Below are positions 7,807 to 16,445 of a DNA stretch of 64,000 nucleotides, in pieces. The DNA comes from Paenibacillus woosongensis (GTDB lineage Bacteria; Bacillota; Bacilli; Paenibacillales; Paenibacillaceae): positions 3,906,001 to 3,970,000 of the forward strand of contig NZ_CP126084.1 of assembly GCF_030122845.1 (NCBI RefSeq), given 5' to 3'. Under the pieces are notes generated by a model. It ran no database searches. It saw only the letters and a program-made list of their open reading frames with translations, and had not been told where the DNA came from. Numbering within the stretch: the first letter of the stretch is position 1; every line of letters starts with the position of its first letter. The translations under genes were made by a program, and so were the position numbers.

Positions 7807-9867
7807 TTATTTTATCGTAATAATGTTGCCTTCTCCAGCTTTCAGCTTGCCCGTTTTGCTCAGCTCCACCGTAGAGCCTTCTGGAAGGTTGGAGAAAATA
7901 ATCGGCGAAATCAATGACTTCGCATTCTCTTTCACATAAGCGATATCCACTTCCATAATCGGCTGCCCTGCAGCTACCAGATCGCCTTCCTCTACCAGCA
8001 CTTTGAAACCTTGTCCCTTCAGCTTCACGGTGTTGACGCCAATATGCACTAACACTTCCTTGCCTCCGTCGGACAAGATGCCGATCGCATGCTTGCTAGG
8101 GAATACATTAAACACTTTACCATAAACCGGGGAACAAATCGTCCCTTCCTCTGGCAGCACCGCAAATCCGTCACCCGTCATTTTTTCGGAAAAGACAGGG
8201 TCAGGAACATTCGTAATATCCATCAACTCGCCACTAGCCGGCATTACGATATCCTCGTCGATAATCGCTTTCCCGTCCTGAGCTGCTTGCTGCTCTACCT
8301 CGGCAGGCTTCTCCGCCGCAGCAGCAGGCGAAATAACTGGGGTCTTACCACTCATTATATCCCCAATTTGGGTCTTAATCGTATCAGATCTTGTGCCAAA
8401 AATGGCTTGAATGTTGTTGCCAACTTCCAGAACTCCAGAAGCCCCAAGCGCTTTAAGGCGGTTTTTGTCTACATCTGCTTTCTCCTTCACTTCCACGCGA
8501 AGCCGGGTAATGCAGGCATCAAGATGGACGATGTTGTCCTGACCGCCCAATGCGGCAAGAATGTTGTGCGGCAGCTCATCCTGCGTAGTTTTCCCTCTTT
8601 GTTCCCCGCCGTCTTGTTGAGCGGAGTCATCCTCGCGGCCTGGCGTTTTCAAGTTGAATTTGCGGATAACGAAGCGGAAGCCGAAATAGTAAATCACGGC
8701 CAGGATCAAGCCGACGATGATGACGTTCCACCAAGGCGTACGTCCTGGAATTACCCCGAAAATCAGGAAGTCGATCAATCCGCCAGAGAACGTCATTCCA
8801 ATTTTTACATCAAGCAAGTGCATCGTCATGAACGACAACCCTGCAAACACGCAGTGTACGACGAAGAGCAGCGGTGCTACGAACAGGAATGAGAACTCAA
8901 GCGGTTCTGTAATTCCCGTCAAGAACGAAGTCAACGCGGCCGAACCCATGATTCCGGCAACATACTTCTTATGTTGAGGCTTAGATTCGTGATAAATCGC
9001 CAGTGCCGCAGCCGGCAAACCGAACATCATAAACGGGAATTTACCAGTCATGAACGTACCTGCAGTAAACCCTACGCCATCGCGAAGCTGCGCCATAAAG
9101 ATCTTCTGGTCCCCGCGAACGATTTGTCCCGCATTGTTTACGTACTCTCCGAACTCGAACCAGAACGGTGAGTAGAAAATATGGTGAAGACCAAATGGAA
9201 TAAGTCCCCGCTCGATGACGCCGAAAATAAAGGCGGAAAGCGTGCGGTTCTGCTCCAGCATAAAGTGGGATACCGCGTTAAGCCCTCCCTGAATCGGCGG
9301 CCAAATAACGACCATAGCCAAGCCAAGCAGCAAAGATGTGGCGGCGGTCATAATCGGTACAAAACGTTTACCTGCAAAGAAGCCAAGATAGGACGGCAGC
9401 TCGATTTTAAAGAATCGCTTGTACATCGAGGCTGCGAGAACCCCTACTATGATCCCCCCGAATACGCCTGTCCCCAGGGTTGGGATGCCCAGCACGCTAG
9501 CATATGCAGGATCTGTTCCAATCATCGAAGGCGTAACCCCGATCACCGTTCCCATGGTCACGTTCATGACCAAATAACCGATGATCGCGGCAAGTCCTGC
9601 AACTCCGTCCCCGCCAGCAAGCCCTACCGCCACCCCGACGGCAAACAGCAATGCCAGATTCGTAAAGACGATATCGCCAGCATTCATCATCACCGTAGCG
9701 ACTGCATTTACTGTGGCGTTATCCAGAGCCGGCACGAGGTTCAAGAAATCCGGATTGACCAGCATGTTTCCAATACCAAGCAGCAATCCAGCCGCAGGCA
9801 GCAGCGCTACAGGCAGCATCAATGCCTTACCTACCCGCTGCAGCACGCCAAAAAAGCGTTTAAACAT
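7807..9867 (-). CDS. ptsG: Glucose-type PTS permease EIICBA
   Basis: About 686 residues in the order EIIC-EIIB-EIIA. EIIC (1 to about 400) has some ten membrane helices and contains HHIFYSPFW and GITEPLEF, typical of the glucose/N-acetylglucosamine family. EIIB carries the phosphocysteine C452 in HLDACITRLRVEV. EIIA carries the phosphohistidine H608 in VLVHIGVNTV. It imports and phosphorylates glucose (possibly glucosamine). I prefer the second ATG at 9867, six bases after AGGAGG; the ATG at 9873 touches the ribosome site. The leader holds a RAT and terminator, with glcT upstream. First gene of ptsG-ptsH-ptsI. Confidence 0.93.
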   Translation of the reverse strand: MFKRFFGVLQRVGKALMLPVALLPAAGLLLGIGNMLVNPDFLNLVPALDNATVNAVATVMMNAGDIVFTNLALLFAVGVAVGLAGGDGVAGLAAIIGYLVMNVTMGTVIGVTPSMIGTDPAYASVLGIPTLGTGVFGGIIVGVLAASMYKRFFKIELPSYLGFFAGKRFVPIMTAATSLLLGLAMVVIWPPIQGGLNAVSHFMLEQNRTLSAFIFGVIERGLIPFGLHHIFYSPFWFEFGEYVNNAGQIVRGDQKIFMAQLRDGVGFTAGTFMTGKFPFMMFGLPAAALAIYHESKPQHKKYVAGIMGSAALTSFLTGITEPLEFSFLFVAPLLFVVHCVFAGLSFMTMHLLDVKIGMTFSGGLIDFLIFGVIPGRTPWWNVIIVGLILAVIYYFGFRFVIRKFNLKTPGREDDSAQQDGGEQRGKTTQDELPHNILAALGGQDNIVHLDACITRLRVEVKEKADVDKNRLKALGASGVLEVGNNIQAIFGTRSDTIKTQIGDIMSGKTPVISPAAAAEKPAEVEQQAAQDGKAIIDEDIVMPASGELMDITNVPDPVFSEKMTGDGFAVLPEEGTICSPVYGKVFNVFPSKHAIGILSDGGKEVLVHIGVNTVKLKGQGFKVLVEEGDLVAAGQPIMEVDIAYVKENAKSLISPIIFSNLPEGSTVELSKTGKLKAGEGNIITIK

Positions 9868-9914
9868 ATCCATCCTCCTGTAAGTTTTTCTCTATAATAA
9901 CTGCCCAACAACAG

Positions 9915-10021
9915 CAAAAAAGGCATAAGCTAATAAAAGGTACTTCTGGCTCACATCTCCTACGGTTATAATACCCCGCATTATAGAAATGCAATCAAAG
10001 TACTTTAATCAACTCATGCCT
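9915..10021 (-). terminator. GlcT-controlled leader terminator of ptsG
   Basis: On the minus strand the arm AGGCATGAGTTGATTAAAG (near 10021) pairs almost fully with the arm at 9921-9943, and six T follow (9916-9921). The loop is about 55 bases and has small stems of its own. The 5' arm shares AGGCATGAG with the RAT, so the two folds exclude each other. Confidence 0.75.
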
Positions 10022-10042
10022 GATCGAATCAGTAACACATTG
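10009..10042 (-). promoter_or_regulatory. Ribonucleic antiterminator (RAT) for GlcT
   Basis: Minus-strand TGTTACTGATTCGATCAGGCA closely follows the BglG-family RAT pattern GTTACTG...CAGGCA, with ACTGAT/ATCAGG as stem. It overlaps the 5' arm of the downstream terminator. Known mechanism of the family: dephosphorylated GlcT binds the RAT and prevents terminator folding when glucose is present. Confidence 0.8.
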
Positions 10043-10070
10043 TCATATGCTATTGTTGTTTATCGACTAG

Positions 10071-10100
10071 AGTATAGCAAGAAGGTCAGTTCAGTGTCAA
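10071..10100 (-). promoter_or_regulatory. Sigma-A promoter of ptsGHI
   Basis: Minus strand TTGACA (10095-10100), 18-base spacer, TATACT (10071-10076). It lies right after the glcT stop, giving a leader of roughly 195 bases before ptsG. Confidence 0.8.
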
Positions 10101-10104
10101 GCCT

Positions 10105-10947
10105 CTATCGATGATGGACGGTCAGACGATGCAGATGCATGGTCAGATAGCTGATTTCAGCCTGGTATACCGGCTTGTTCAGCCTGTCCTCCATCACTTT
10201 CGTCAATTTCCCGGCCAGCTGGTACAGCTCCGGATATTCCTGACTTAGCAGCGCTTCCAACTTCTCGACGACGGCAACTTTCTCGCCACGCTTTATGCGC
10301 TCAATCGCGAACCTTAAATGAGTTAAAAGGCGTGAGTAATCCAAGGAATGGCGCAGTATTCTCATCCTCAGCTCCTCCTCCACCATATTCACAAGGTCTG
10401 CGATCAGCTGCGTGTGCTCGCGTACCTCGCTGACATGCCGATTCGTCATCGCGCTGTTGATGTGGAGGGCGACAAAACCGATCTCGTCCTGGCCTAAATC
10501 TACGCCCAGTCTTTCATGAATAAGCTCGATTGCATACTCAGCCAGCTCGTATTCCACAGGATAGATCTCCCTGGTCTCGAACAGAAAGGGGTTATGGATG
10601 GCCATATCCTGCTCCGCCCGTTTGATCGCAAACGAAAGATGGTCGGTCAATGCAATGTGAATATGCTCATTCAGCTCTTGATTCGTCTTCTGGGATATAT
10701 ACATAATGATTTCCCCAATCACTTCAATCAGATGTTCATCAACCTGGGGAACAAGCTGTTTATACTGCTCCTGCTCCTGCTGGTTCTTCAGAATGAACAT
10801 CTTCTCTACCGCATCCAGTGGAATCGAGTCGCCCTGCCTGCGGTTAAATCCGATGCCCTTGCCAATGACAACGACCTCTCCATGTCCAGGATGATTCGCA
10901 ATGATTACATTGTTATTCAGCGCTTTGGCTACATGCAGCCTGCTCAC
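10105..10947 (-). CDS. glcT: PTS-controlled transcription antiterminator GlcT (BglG family)
   Basis: A 280-residue BglG/GlcT-type protein: an RNA-binding CAT domain (about 1-55, with NNNVIIANHPGHGEVVVIGKGIGF), PRD1 (about 70-170, histidines in TDHLSFAIKR and FVALHINSA) and PRD2 (about 175-280, LTHLRFAIER and LTMHLHRLTV). The PRD histidines are phosphorylated by HPr or by the EII to set activity. It starts with GTG eight bases after GAGGTG. It sits directly upstream of ptsG, whose leader has a matching RAT and terminator, so glucose control of ptsGHI is the clear inference. Confidence 0.93.
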   Translation of the reverse strand: MSRLHVAKALNNNVIIANHPGHGEVVVIGKGIGFNRRQGDSIPLDAVEKMFILKNQQEQEQYKQLVPQVDEHLIEVIGEIIMYISQKTNQELNEHIHIALTDHLSFAIKRAEQDMAIHNPFLFETREIYPVEYELAEYAIELIHERLGVDLGQDEIGFVALHINSAMTNRHVSEVREHTQLIADLVNMVEEELRMRILRHSLDYSRLLTHLRFAIERIKRGEKVAVVEKLEALLSQEYPELYQLAGKLTKVMEDRLNKPVYQAEISYLTMHLHRLTVHHR

Positions 10948-11026
10948 AGTTGCACCTCACTTGCCTCCAAAATACAAAATACCATGCTTACGAATAATAA
11001 ATTCTACCATAGTACGGCGCAATATA

Positions 11027-11056
11027 AAAGCGTCTCGCCTTTCGGCGAGACGCTTT
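11027..11056 (-). terminator. Terminator of nfeD-floT
   Basis: Perfect 13-base stem AAAGCGTCTCGCC/GGCGAGACGCTTT; on the minus strand a short TTTTA run follows. Near-symmetric, so it may also act on the plus strand. Confidence 0.7.
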
Positions 11057-11121
11057 ACAACGAGCTTATGCACAAATGTCAATAATTACTCCCTGTTATC
11101 AAGCAAATCCACGCCATGAAA

Positions 11122-12726
11122 TCAGGAATCCTGCTCCGAGGAAGCTGCGCTTTCCTGAACGACAGGCGGTTTGACTGACCCTGTCTGCAGCGGAGAAGGC
11201 GAGTTATGAGCCGCCCCTGCGGAGGCTGCAGCCGGAGCCTGGGCAGAAGAAGCTGCCGGCAGGGCTTTGCCTTGGGTCAGGCCTTTAATCAAACGATCCA
11301 GCTCGATGCCGGATACGCTCTTGAGCATTTCCGGCGCCGTAGCCATGAGCTCGGTCACGTAATTGCTCACCCGGGCAGCGCCTTCGCCTTTGCCGGTATC
11401 GACGACGGTGAGCTTATCGATGGACGAGATTGGACCAGCGATTTTCTCCGCAAGCTCAGGCAGCATTTTCACCACGATATCCAGAATCGCGGCCTCGCCG
11501 AACTTCTGGAACGCTTCAGCCAGCTTCTCCTTCGCTTCGGCTTCGGCAAGCCCCCGCAGCCGGATAATCTCGGCGTCGGCCGTCCCCTTTGCCCGTTCGG
11601 CATCCGCGATCGCAAGACCTTCGAGGCGTTTCTGCTCAGCAGAAGCCTTAGCCTGGGTCTCGATAGAGTATTGCAGCGCGTCGGCCTCCCGCATCTTTCG
11701 GGCCTTCTCAGCTTCTGCTGCCTGCTCTACCGCATAACGGTCGGCGTCGGCTTTCTTCTTCACCTCGGCGTCATATTGCTTCTGCCGTACCAAAATTTCC
11801 TTATCCTGCAGGTCAATTTCGCGTTCTTTACGCACGAGCTCAACCTTCATTTGCTCTTCCACCATCGTCTGCTTTGCACGCGCTTCCTGGATATGATAAG
11901 CCTGGTCAGCTTCTGCTTTCGCCGTGTCTTGCTCCTTTTTAAAGGAAGCGACCTTCAGTTCCTTCTCCTTGGTGGCCTCGGCGATATTCGTATCGCGGAG
12001 CAGTTCGGCCTTCTGACCGGACTCCTCTGCGAGCGCCTTTTGAATCCGCGAGTCCCGCACCGCCTCGGCTTCAGCGATCTCGGCGTCCCGTTTGACCGCA
12101 GCAATACGAGGCTTACCAAGCGCCTCTAGATAGCCGTGCTTGTCACGTACGTCTTTAATCGTGAAGGAGACAATCTGCAGCCCCATCTTCTTGAGATCCC
12201 GGGCAGCGACGCCTTGAACCTCCTGGGCGAATTTGTCCCGGTTGCGGTATACTTCCTCTACGGTCATCGATCCGAGAATTGAGCGAAGATGCCCCTCGAG
12301 AACTTCTTGGGCTTCTCCTTTAAGCGATTCAATCGGCTTGCCCATAAACTGCTCCGCCGCCGTAGCCACGTCTTCTACCGAGCTGCCCACCTTGATAATG
12401 GCAACTCCGTCAGCCGATACCGGCACGCCTTGCTCGGTATAGACCTCCGGAGTCATCACGTCCAGCTTATGCGACAGCAAGGACATGAACTCCGCCTTTT
12501 GGAATATGGGCCAAATGAAAGCCCCGCCGCCGCGGACGATTTTGATTTTGCGGCCCGTTTCATCATCAGAAATATTTTTGCTGCCTAGGAAGGAACCCGT
12601 AACAATCATCGCCTCATCCGGACCTACTGTCTTATACCGAGCCCAAAACGCTAAGCCAAGCACAACAATGACCGCAATAATGATCAACGGAATTAACAAA
12701 AAATCAGGCATCCCTTCAAATAACAT
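11122..12726 (-). CDS. floT: Flotillin-like scaffold protein FloT (YuaG)
   Basis: A 534-residue flotillin: an N-terminal membrane hairpin (about 8-30), a band-7/PHB domain (about 30-200, VSADGVAIIKVGSSVEDV), a long Ala/Glu/Lys-rich coiled coil (about 215-410) and a Pro/Ala-rich tail. It oligomerises on the inner face of the membrane and organises lipid microdomains that carry signalling and secretion proteins. The ATG at 12726 overlaps the nfeD stop (TGATG), eight bases after AAGGGAG, so the genes are coupled. The nfeD-floT pair matches B. subtilis yuaF-yuaG. Confidence 0.93.
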   Translation of the reverse strand: MLFEGMPDFLLIPLIIIAVIVVLGLAFWARYKTVGPDEAMIVTGSFLGSKNISDDETGRKIKIVRGGGAFIWPIFQKAEFMSLLSHKLDVMTPEVYTEQGVPVSADGVAIIKVGSSVEDVATAAEQFMGKPIESLKGEAQEVLEGHLRSILGSMTVEEVYRNRDKFAQEVQGVAARDLKKMGLQIVSFTIKDVRDKHGYLEALGKPRIAAVKRDAEIAEAEAVRDSRIQKALAEESGQKAELLRDTNIAEATKEKELKVASFKKEQDTAKAEADQAYHIQEARAKQTMVEEQMKVELVRKEREIDLQDKEILVRQKQYDAEVKKKADADRYAVEQAAEAEKARKMREADALQYSIETQAKASAEQKRLEGLAIADAERAKGTADAEIIRLRGLAEAEAKEKLAEAFQKFGEAAILDIVVKMLPELAEKIAGPISSIDKLTVVDTGKGEGAARVSNYVTELMATAPEMLKSVSGIELDRLIKGLTQGKALPAASSAQAPAAASAGAAHNSPSPLQTGSVKPPVVQESAASSEQDS

Positions 12727-13268
12727 CACACCATCTCCCTTTCCTGTCCATTCTCATAAAGCCGCGATACCTGCACGACGCCGTCCTTGGAATCAATAAC
12801 GACGACGAGCGTGCCTGCCGGAATTTCCGTATTGTCCCAGCTTGATGCAATATGTAGCGTGTTGCCAGCCACAAAATTGACCATGATCTCCCCGAACCCC
12901 GCCTTTGGGATTGGCACGGTCACTTCACCCAGCTTGCCCGGAAGCTCGGCTGCAGAGAAGCCTGTCGAGTTCTCGCTGTTCTCCATCGGCTTAACGTAAG
13001 CAAAATAAATGATCACCGACATTAACAACGCGATTAGAATCGAAAATACAATGACGGCCGCAGTACTAAGACTGGTGTAGCGAACGAGCAATACGCCGGC
13101 ACCCCCGAACGTAGTCACCGCGGAAGCCAGAATAATCGGCTTTAGAAAATCGACGTTTAAAATGTCGAATACCCCGTCCAGCCAGCTGCCGACGATATCC
13201 CCCACGATGACGCTGAGCAAAGCGAATACGGCTCCGCCGAGCAGACAGCTCCAGAACATGGCCTCCAT
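12726..13268 (-). CDS. NfeD-like membrane protein, flotillin partner
   Basis: A 180-residue protein with about three membrane helices (residues 5-100) and a C-terminal OB-fold NfeD domain (about 115-180, GKLGEVTVPIPKAGFGEI and AGTLVVVIDSKDG). It matches YuaF (NfeD1b type), which is co-transcribed with and co-localises with flotillin. The start at 13268 follows AAAGGAGGGG by eight bases; the in-frame reading upstream has no ribosome site. Expressed from an ECF-type promoter about 40 bases upstream, consistent with the sigma-W control known for the B. subtilis counterpart. Confidence 0.88.
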   Translation of the reverse strand: MEAMFWSCLLGGAVFALLSVIVGDIVGSWLDGVFDILNVDFLKPIILASAVTTFGGAGVLLVRYTSLSTAAVIVFSILIALLMSVIIYFAYVKPMENSENSTGFSAAELPGKLGEVTVPIPKAGFGEIMVNFVAGNTLHIASSWDNTEIPAGTLVVVIDSKDGVVQVSRLYENGQEREMV

Positions 13269-13305
13269 CTGCAGCCCCTCCTTTCTGGATGTGTATATAT
13301 TTAGT

Positions 13306-13334
13306 AATACGTTACAGGAAGTGGTTTCGTTTCG
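13306..13334 (-). promoter_or_regulatory. ECF (sigma-W-like) promoter of nfeD-floT
   Basis: Minus strand CGAAAC (13329-13334), 17-base spacer, CGTATT (13306-13311). This is close to the sigma-W pattern TGAAAC-N16/17-CGTA and sits about 40 bases before the nfeD start. Confidence 0.6.
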
Positions 13335-13371
13335 TTCATTTAGCAGGATTAGCAGGAATCGCGGTGAACCG

Positions 13372-13411
13372 CAAAAGCCGAGCAAGGCACCCGCGGGTCC
13401 CTGCTCGGCTT
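13372..13411 (-). terminator. Terminator of the alcohol dehydrogenase gene
   Basis: Stem AAGCCGAGCA/TGCTCGGCTT with an inner CCCGCGGG, followed on the minus strand by TTTT. Confidence 0.75.
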
Positions 13412-13483
13412 ATATATCTTGGATTTTGGCCGCACCTTATGTTATGCAGCGGCCAGCACACGATAGTACACTTGACCGCTGCG

Positions 13484-14647
13484 TTACAAGGAACGGCGGT
13501 AAATGGCCAGAACGTCCTCTTTCTGCAGCTTCGCAAAATTGCCGAACGGTCCGAACCGCATCGCTTTATCGGCCATCAGCTCCAGCTTGCTGTCATCGAT
13601 ACCGTAGTCGGCAAGCCTGCTTGGCGCGCCGATCGAGTTCCAGAACGCGCGCAGGGCGGCGATTCCTTCCTCGGCCACCTGCTGGTCGCTTTTGCCGCTT
13701 GGATCGATCCCGAACACCTTCTCCGCAAGACGCTTGAAGCGGGCTACGTCCTGAGGCAGATTATGACTCATCCAGTTCGGGAACAGAATAGCCAGGCCTC
13801 CTCCATGCGGAATATCATACACGGCGGATACGGCATGCTCGATGTTATGCGTTGCCCAGTCGCCGGAAAGCCCCATATTCAGCACTCCGTTCAGAGCCAT
13901 CGTGCCGCAGAGGAGAATCGTCTCCCGATGGTCGAAGCTCTCTAAATCCTCGATCAGCTTAGGTGCCGTCTCAATTACGGTACGAAGCAGCGCCTCGCAG
14001 AATTCGTCCTGCAGCAATGTGTTGGTTTCCTTGTGAAAATAATGCTCGAACACATGCGACATAATGTCAACAATACCGTACACCGTCTGGTCTTTCGGCA
14101 AAGTAAAGGTGTTCTCCGGATCTAGGATCGAGAAAACAGGATACACGAGCGGGCTGCCCCAGCCCAGCTTCTCCTCGGTCGCTTCGTTGGATATGACCGA
14201 ATTACCGTTCATTTCCGAGCCAGTAGCGGCCATCGTCAGCACGGTTCCTAGCGGAAGCGCCGCCTTCGGAACCGCCTTGTGCTCGGCAAAATCCCACATA
14301 TCCCCATCGTATTTTGCTCCTGCCGCAATCGCTTTGGCGCAGTCCAGCACACTGCCTCCGCCTACTGCTAGAACCAGTTCGATCTCCTTCGTCTTGCATA
14401 GATCCACTCCGCGATGAACGGTGGACAAGCGAGGATTTGGCTCCACACCGGCCAGCTCGGTCACTTCTGCCCCGATTTCTTTAAGCTGGGTAATCACCTG
14501 ATCATACAGCCCGCTCCGCTTAATACTCCCGCCGCCGTATACCATCAGCACTTTTTTGCCGTATTTGGGAACCTCCGCCTTCAGTGCTGTGATTTGCCCT
14601 TTGCCAAAAATGAGCCTCGTCGGGTTATGAAATTGAAAAGAGTTCAT
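13484..14647 (-). CDS. Iron-dependent alcohol dehydrogenase (butanol dehydrogenase-like)
   Basis: A 387-residue group III alcohol dehydrogenase. The nucleotide-binding loop is [13 protein letters not shown] (about 95-107). The metal ligands are Asp and His in [15 protein letters not shown] plus His in the [22 protein letters not shown] segment. The length and sequence style match YugJ/YugK and clostridial NADH-dependent butanol dehydrogenases; the physiological substrate cannot be read from sequence. Monocistronic, ending at a strong terminator. Confidence 0.85.
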   Translation of the reverse strand: MNSFQFHNPTRLIFGKGQITALKAEVPKYGKKVLMVYGGGSIKRSGLYDQVITQLKEIGAEVTELAGVEPNPRLSTVHRGVDLCKTKEIELVLAVGGGSVLDCAKAIAAGAKYDGDMWDFAEHKAVPKAALPLGTVLTMAATGSEMNGNSVISNEATEEKLGWGSPLVYPVFSILDPENTFTLPKDQTVYGIVDIMSHVFEHYFHKETNTLLQDEFCEALLRTVIETAPKLIEDLESFDHRETILLCGTMALNGVLNMGLSGDWATHNIEHAVSAVYDIPHGGGLAILFPNWMSHNLPQDVARFKRLAEKVFGIDPSGKSDQQVAEEGIAALRAFWNSIGAPSRLADYGIDDSKLELMADKAMRFGPFGNFAKLQKEDVLAIYRRSL

Positions 14648-14798
14648 GCAACATGCCTCCCTTAGTTTATCCCTTAAATTATGTACTGCACTCTAAATTA
14701 TACTCTTCCCCCTTTTAGGAAACAATCGGCATGCTTAAAGTGAGCGGAGCGGCTTCGAGTGACCATTTCCTTTGGAGAAAAACGCCTTGCTTTCTTAT

Positions 14799-14840
14799 GA
14801 AAAAAGACTGCCTTTCATTCATCGAATGAAAGACAGTCTT
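14799..14840 (-). terminator. Terminator of the gal operon
   Basis: Stem AAGACTGTCTTTCATTCG/ with its near-perfect complement (one G-C/A-C mismatch), followed by six T on the minus strand, 14 bases after the galT stop. Confidence 0.9.
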
Positions 14841-14853
14841 AATCTAAATCATG

Positions 14854-16431
14854 CTACGCTTCGCGATACCCAGCGGCGCTAACGAATCTGCGGAAGGCCT
14901 CGCGTCCGGCAGGCGTAGTCTTGAACACACCGGCATGCTCCAGAATAGCGGAGAATTTCAGTCCTACCTCATTGCGAAGCAGCGCCTCGGCTTCTTCCGG
15001 GCTCATGCCGTGCCCATGCGCGGCAACAAGCTCCCGGATCCATTCGGTGTGAACTGCAAGAGCAGCCTCACGTCCTGCAAGAACTTCTTCATACAAACCT
15101 TGGTTCCCGCTTAGAATTTCCGCGATGCGGCCAAGCTCCTCCTTTAGCCGTCCAGGAAGAATCGCGAGTCCCATGACCTCGATCAGACCGATGTTCTCCT
15201 TCTTGATGTGGTGCATTTCCCGGTGTGGATGGAATATCCCTTCCGGATACTGCTCATTCGTCCGGTTATTGCGCAGCACGATATCCATTTCATAGCTGCC
15301 GTCCGCGCCGCGGCGTACGATCGGCGTAACCGTGTTATGCGGGACGGTTTGCCCGTTCTCTTCGGTGAATGCCAGCACCTCGGCTTCCGGATCGCTGTAG
15401 CTTTTCCATTTTTCATACAAATTATCGGCAGCGTCCAGCAGCACTTCAGGGTGGTGGCTGTTCAATCTCAGCACGGTCATCGGCCATTTCACGATGGAAA
15501 CCGTGACGCCTTCGAATGCTTCATGCCGGAACGCCGCTTCGGCCGGAGCCTTCTCCAGCGGAAACGTATGCCTGCCCCCCTGGAAATGGTCATGCGTCAG
15601 AATCGATCCGCCGACGATCGGCAAATCCGCGTTGGAACCGATGAAATAATGAGGGAATTCCGCCGTGAAATCCAGCAGGCGCTTGAAGGTATCCCGCGTC
15701 AGCTTCATCGGCACATGATCATGATGGAAGACGATGCAGTGCTCGTTGTAGTATACGTAAGGCGAATACTGGAACAGCCACGGCTCATCGTTCAGCTCAA
15801 GCGGAATGACCCGCAGGTTTTGCCTGGCCGGATGATTGACCCGCCCGGCATAACCCACATTCTCCTGGCATAGCTGGCATTTCGGATAGACCGGAGGAGG
15901 CAGCAGCTTGGCCATGGCAATCTCCTTCGGGCTTTTCTCCGGCTTCGATAAGTTGATCGTAATTTCCATCTCGCCGTAAGGCGTGGCCTGATTCCAGTAA
16001 ATATTGTTCGCAACCCGGTCCATGCGAATATAGTTGCTGTCCACTGCAAGGGCATAGAAATTTCGGGTTGCCGCCTCGATGCCTTCCTCGCGCGCGGTCT
16101 TCTTGAACGCAGCGATCGTCTCTGAAGGCCGGGCCATCAGCTGACCCATGATTCTAGCGTCGAGCAAGTCGCGATACGTATCGGAATTATCCGGAATAAG
16201 GCCAATCGCATAGCCATAATCGATCAAGATATCCAGCGGCTCGCGAAGCTCGCTGCCAGCAGGCTCCTCCAATTCCGTCATGCACGGCTCATCCAGCCCG
16301 AACAGCTCCAGCAGGCGGTTGCGCGTATAATCCAGATCCCAGTCATCAAACAATCGATGCCCGAGCCCATATTGCAGCAGCCGCTCTATCGCTTGCTGCG
16401 CTTCTTGCATAGTTCTTTCTTTCGCTGCCAC
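14854..16431 (-). CDS. galT: UDP-glucose-hexose-1-phosphate uridylyltransferase (GalT)
   Basis: A 525-residue GalT of the long Bacillus/Lactobacillus type (GalT class 2), not the short E. coli type. It swaps UMP between UDP-glucose and galactose-1-phosphate. Visible features are the CQLCQENVGYAGR segment, HPARQNLRVIPLEL, and the active-site histidine region VGGSILTHDHFQGG. The GTG start at 16431 is placed by TAAGGAGTG next to the galE stop; an ATG at 16410 is possible. Third gene of galK-galE-galT, 14 bases after galE, with a strong terminator. Confidence 0.93.
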   Translation of the reverse strand: MAAKERTMQEAQQAIERLLQYGLGHRLFDDWDLDYTRNRLLELFGLDEPCMTELEEPAGSELREPLDILIDYGYAIGLIPDNSDTYRDLLDARIMGQLMARPSETIAAFKKTAREEGIEAATRNFYALAVDSNYIRMDRVANNIYWNQATPYGEMEITINLSKPEKSPKEIAMAKLLPPPVYPKCQLCQENVGYAGRVNHPARQNLRVIPLELNDEPWLFQYSPYVYYNEHCIVFHHDHVPMKLTRDTFKRLLDFTAEFPHYFIGSNADLPIVGGSILTHDHFQGGRHTFPLEKAPAEAAFRHEAFEGVTVSIVKWPMTVLRLNSHHPEVLLDAADNLYEKWKSYSDPEAEVLAFTEENGQTVPHNTVTPIVRRGADGSYEMDIVLRNNRTNEQYPEGIFHPHREMHHIKKENIGLIEVMGLAILPGRLKEELGRIAEILSGNQGLYEEVLAGREAALAVHTEWIRELVAAHGHGMSPEEAEALLRNEVGLKFSAILEHAGVFKTTPAGREAFRRFVSAAGYREA

Positions 16432-16445
16432 AGTCCACCCACTCC

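Noticed and set aside
8089..8892. 267-codon open frame antisense to ptsG
   Set aside because: Same reason: it is the complement of a certain gene and resembles no protein.
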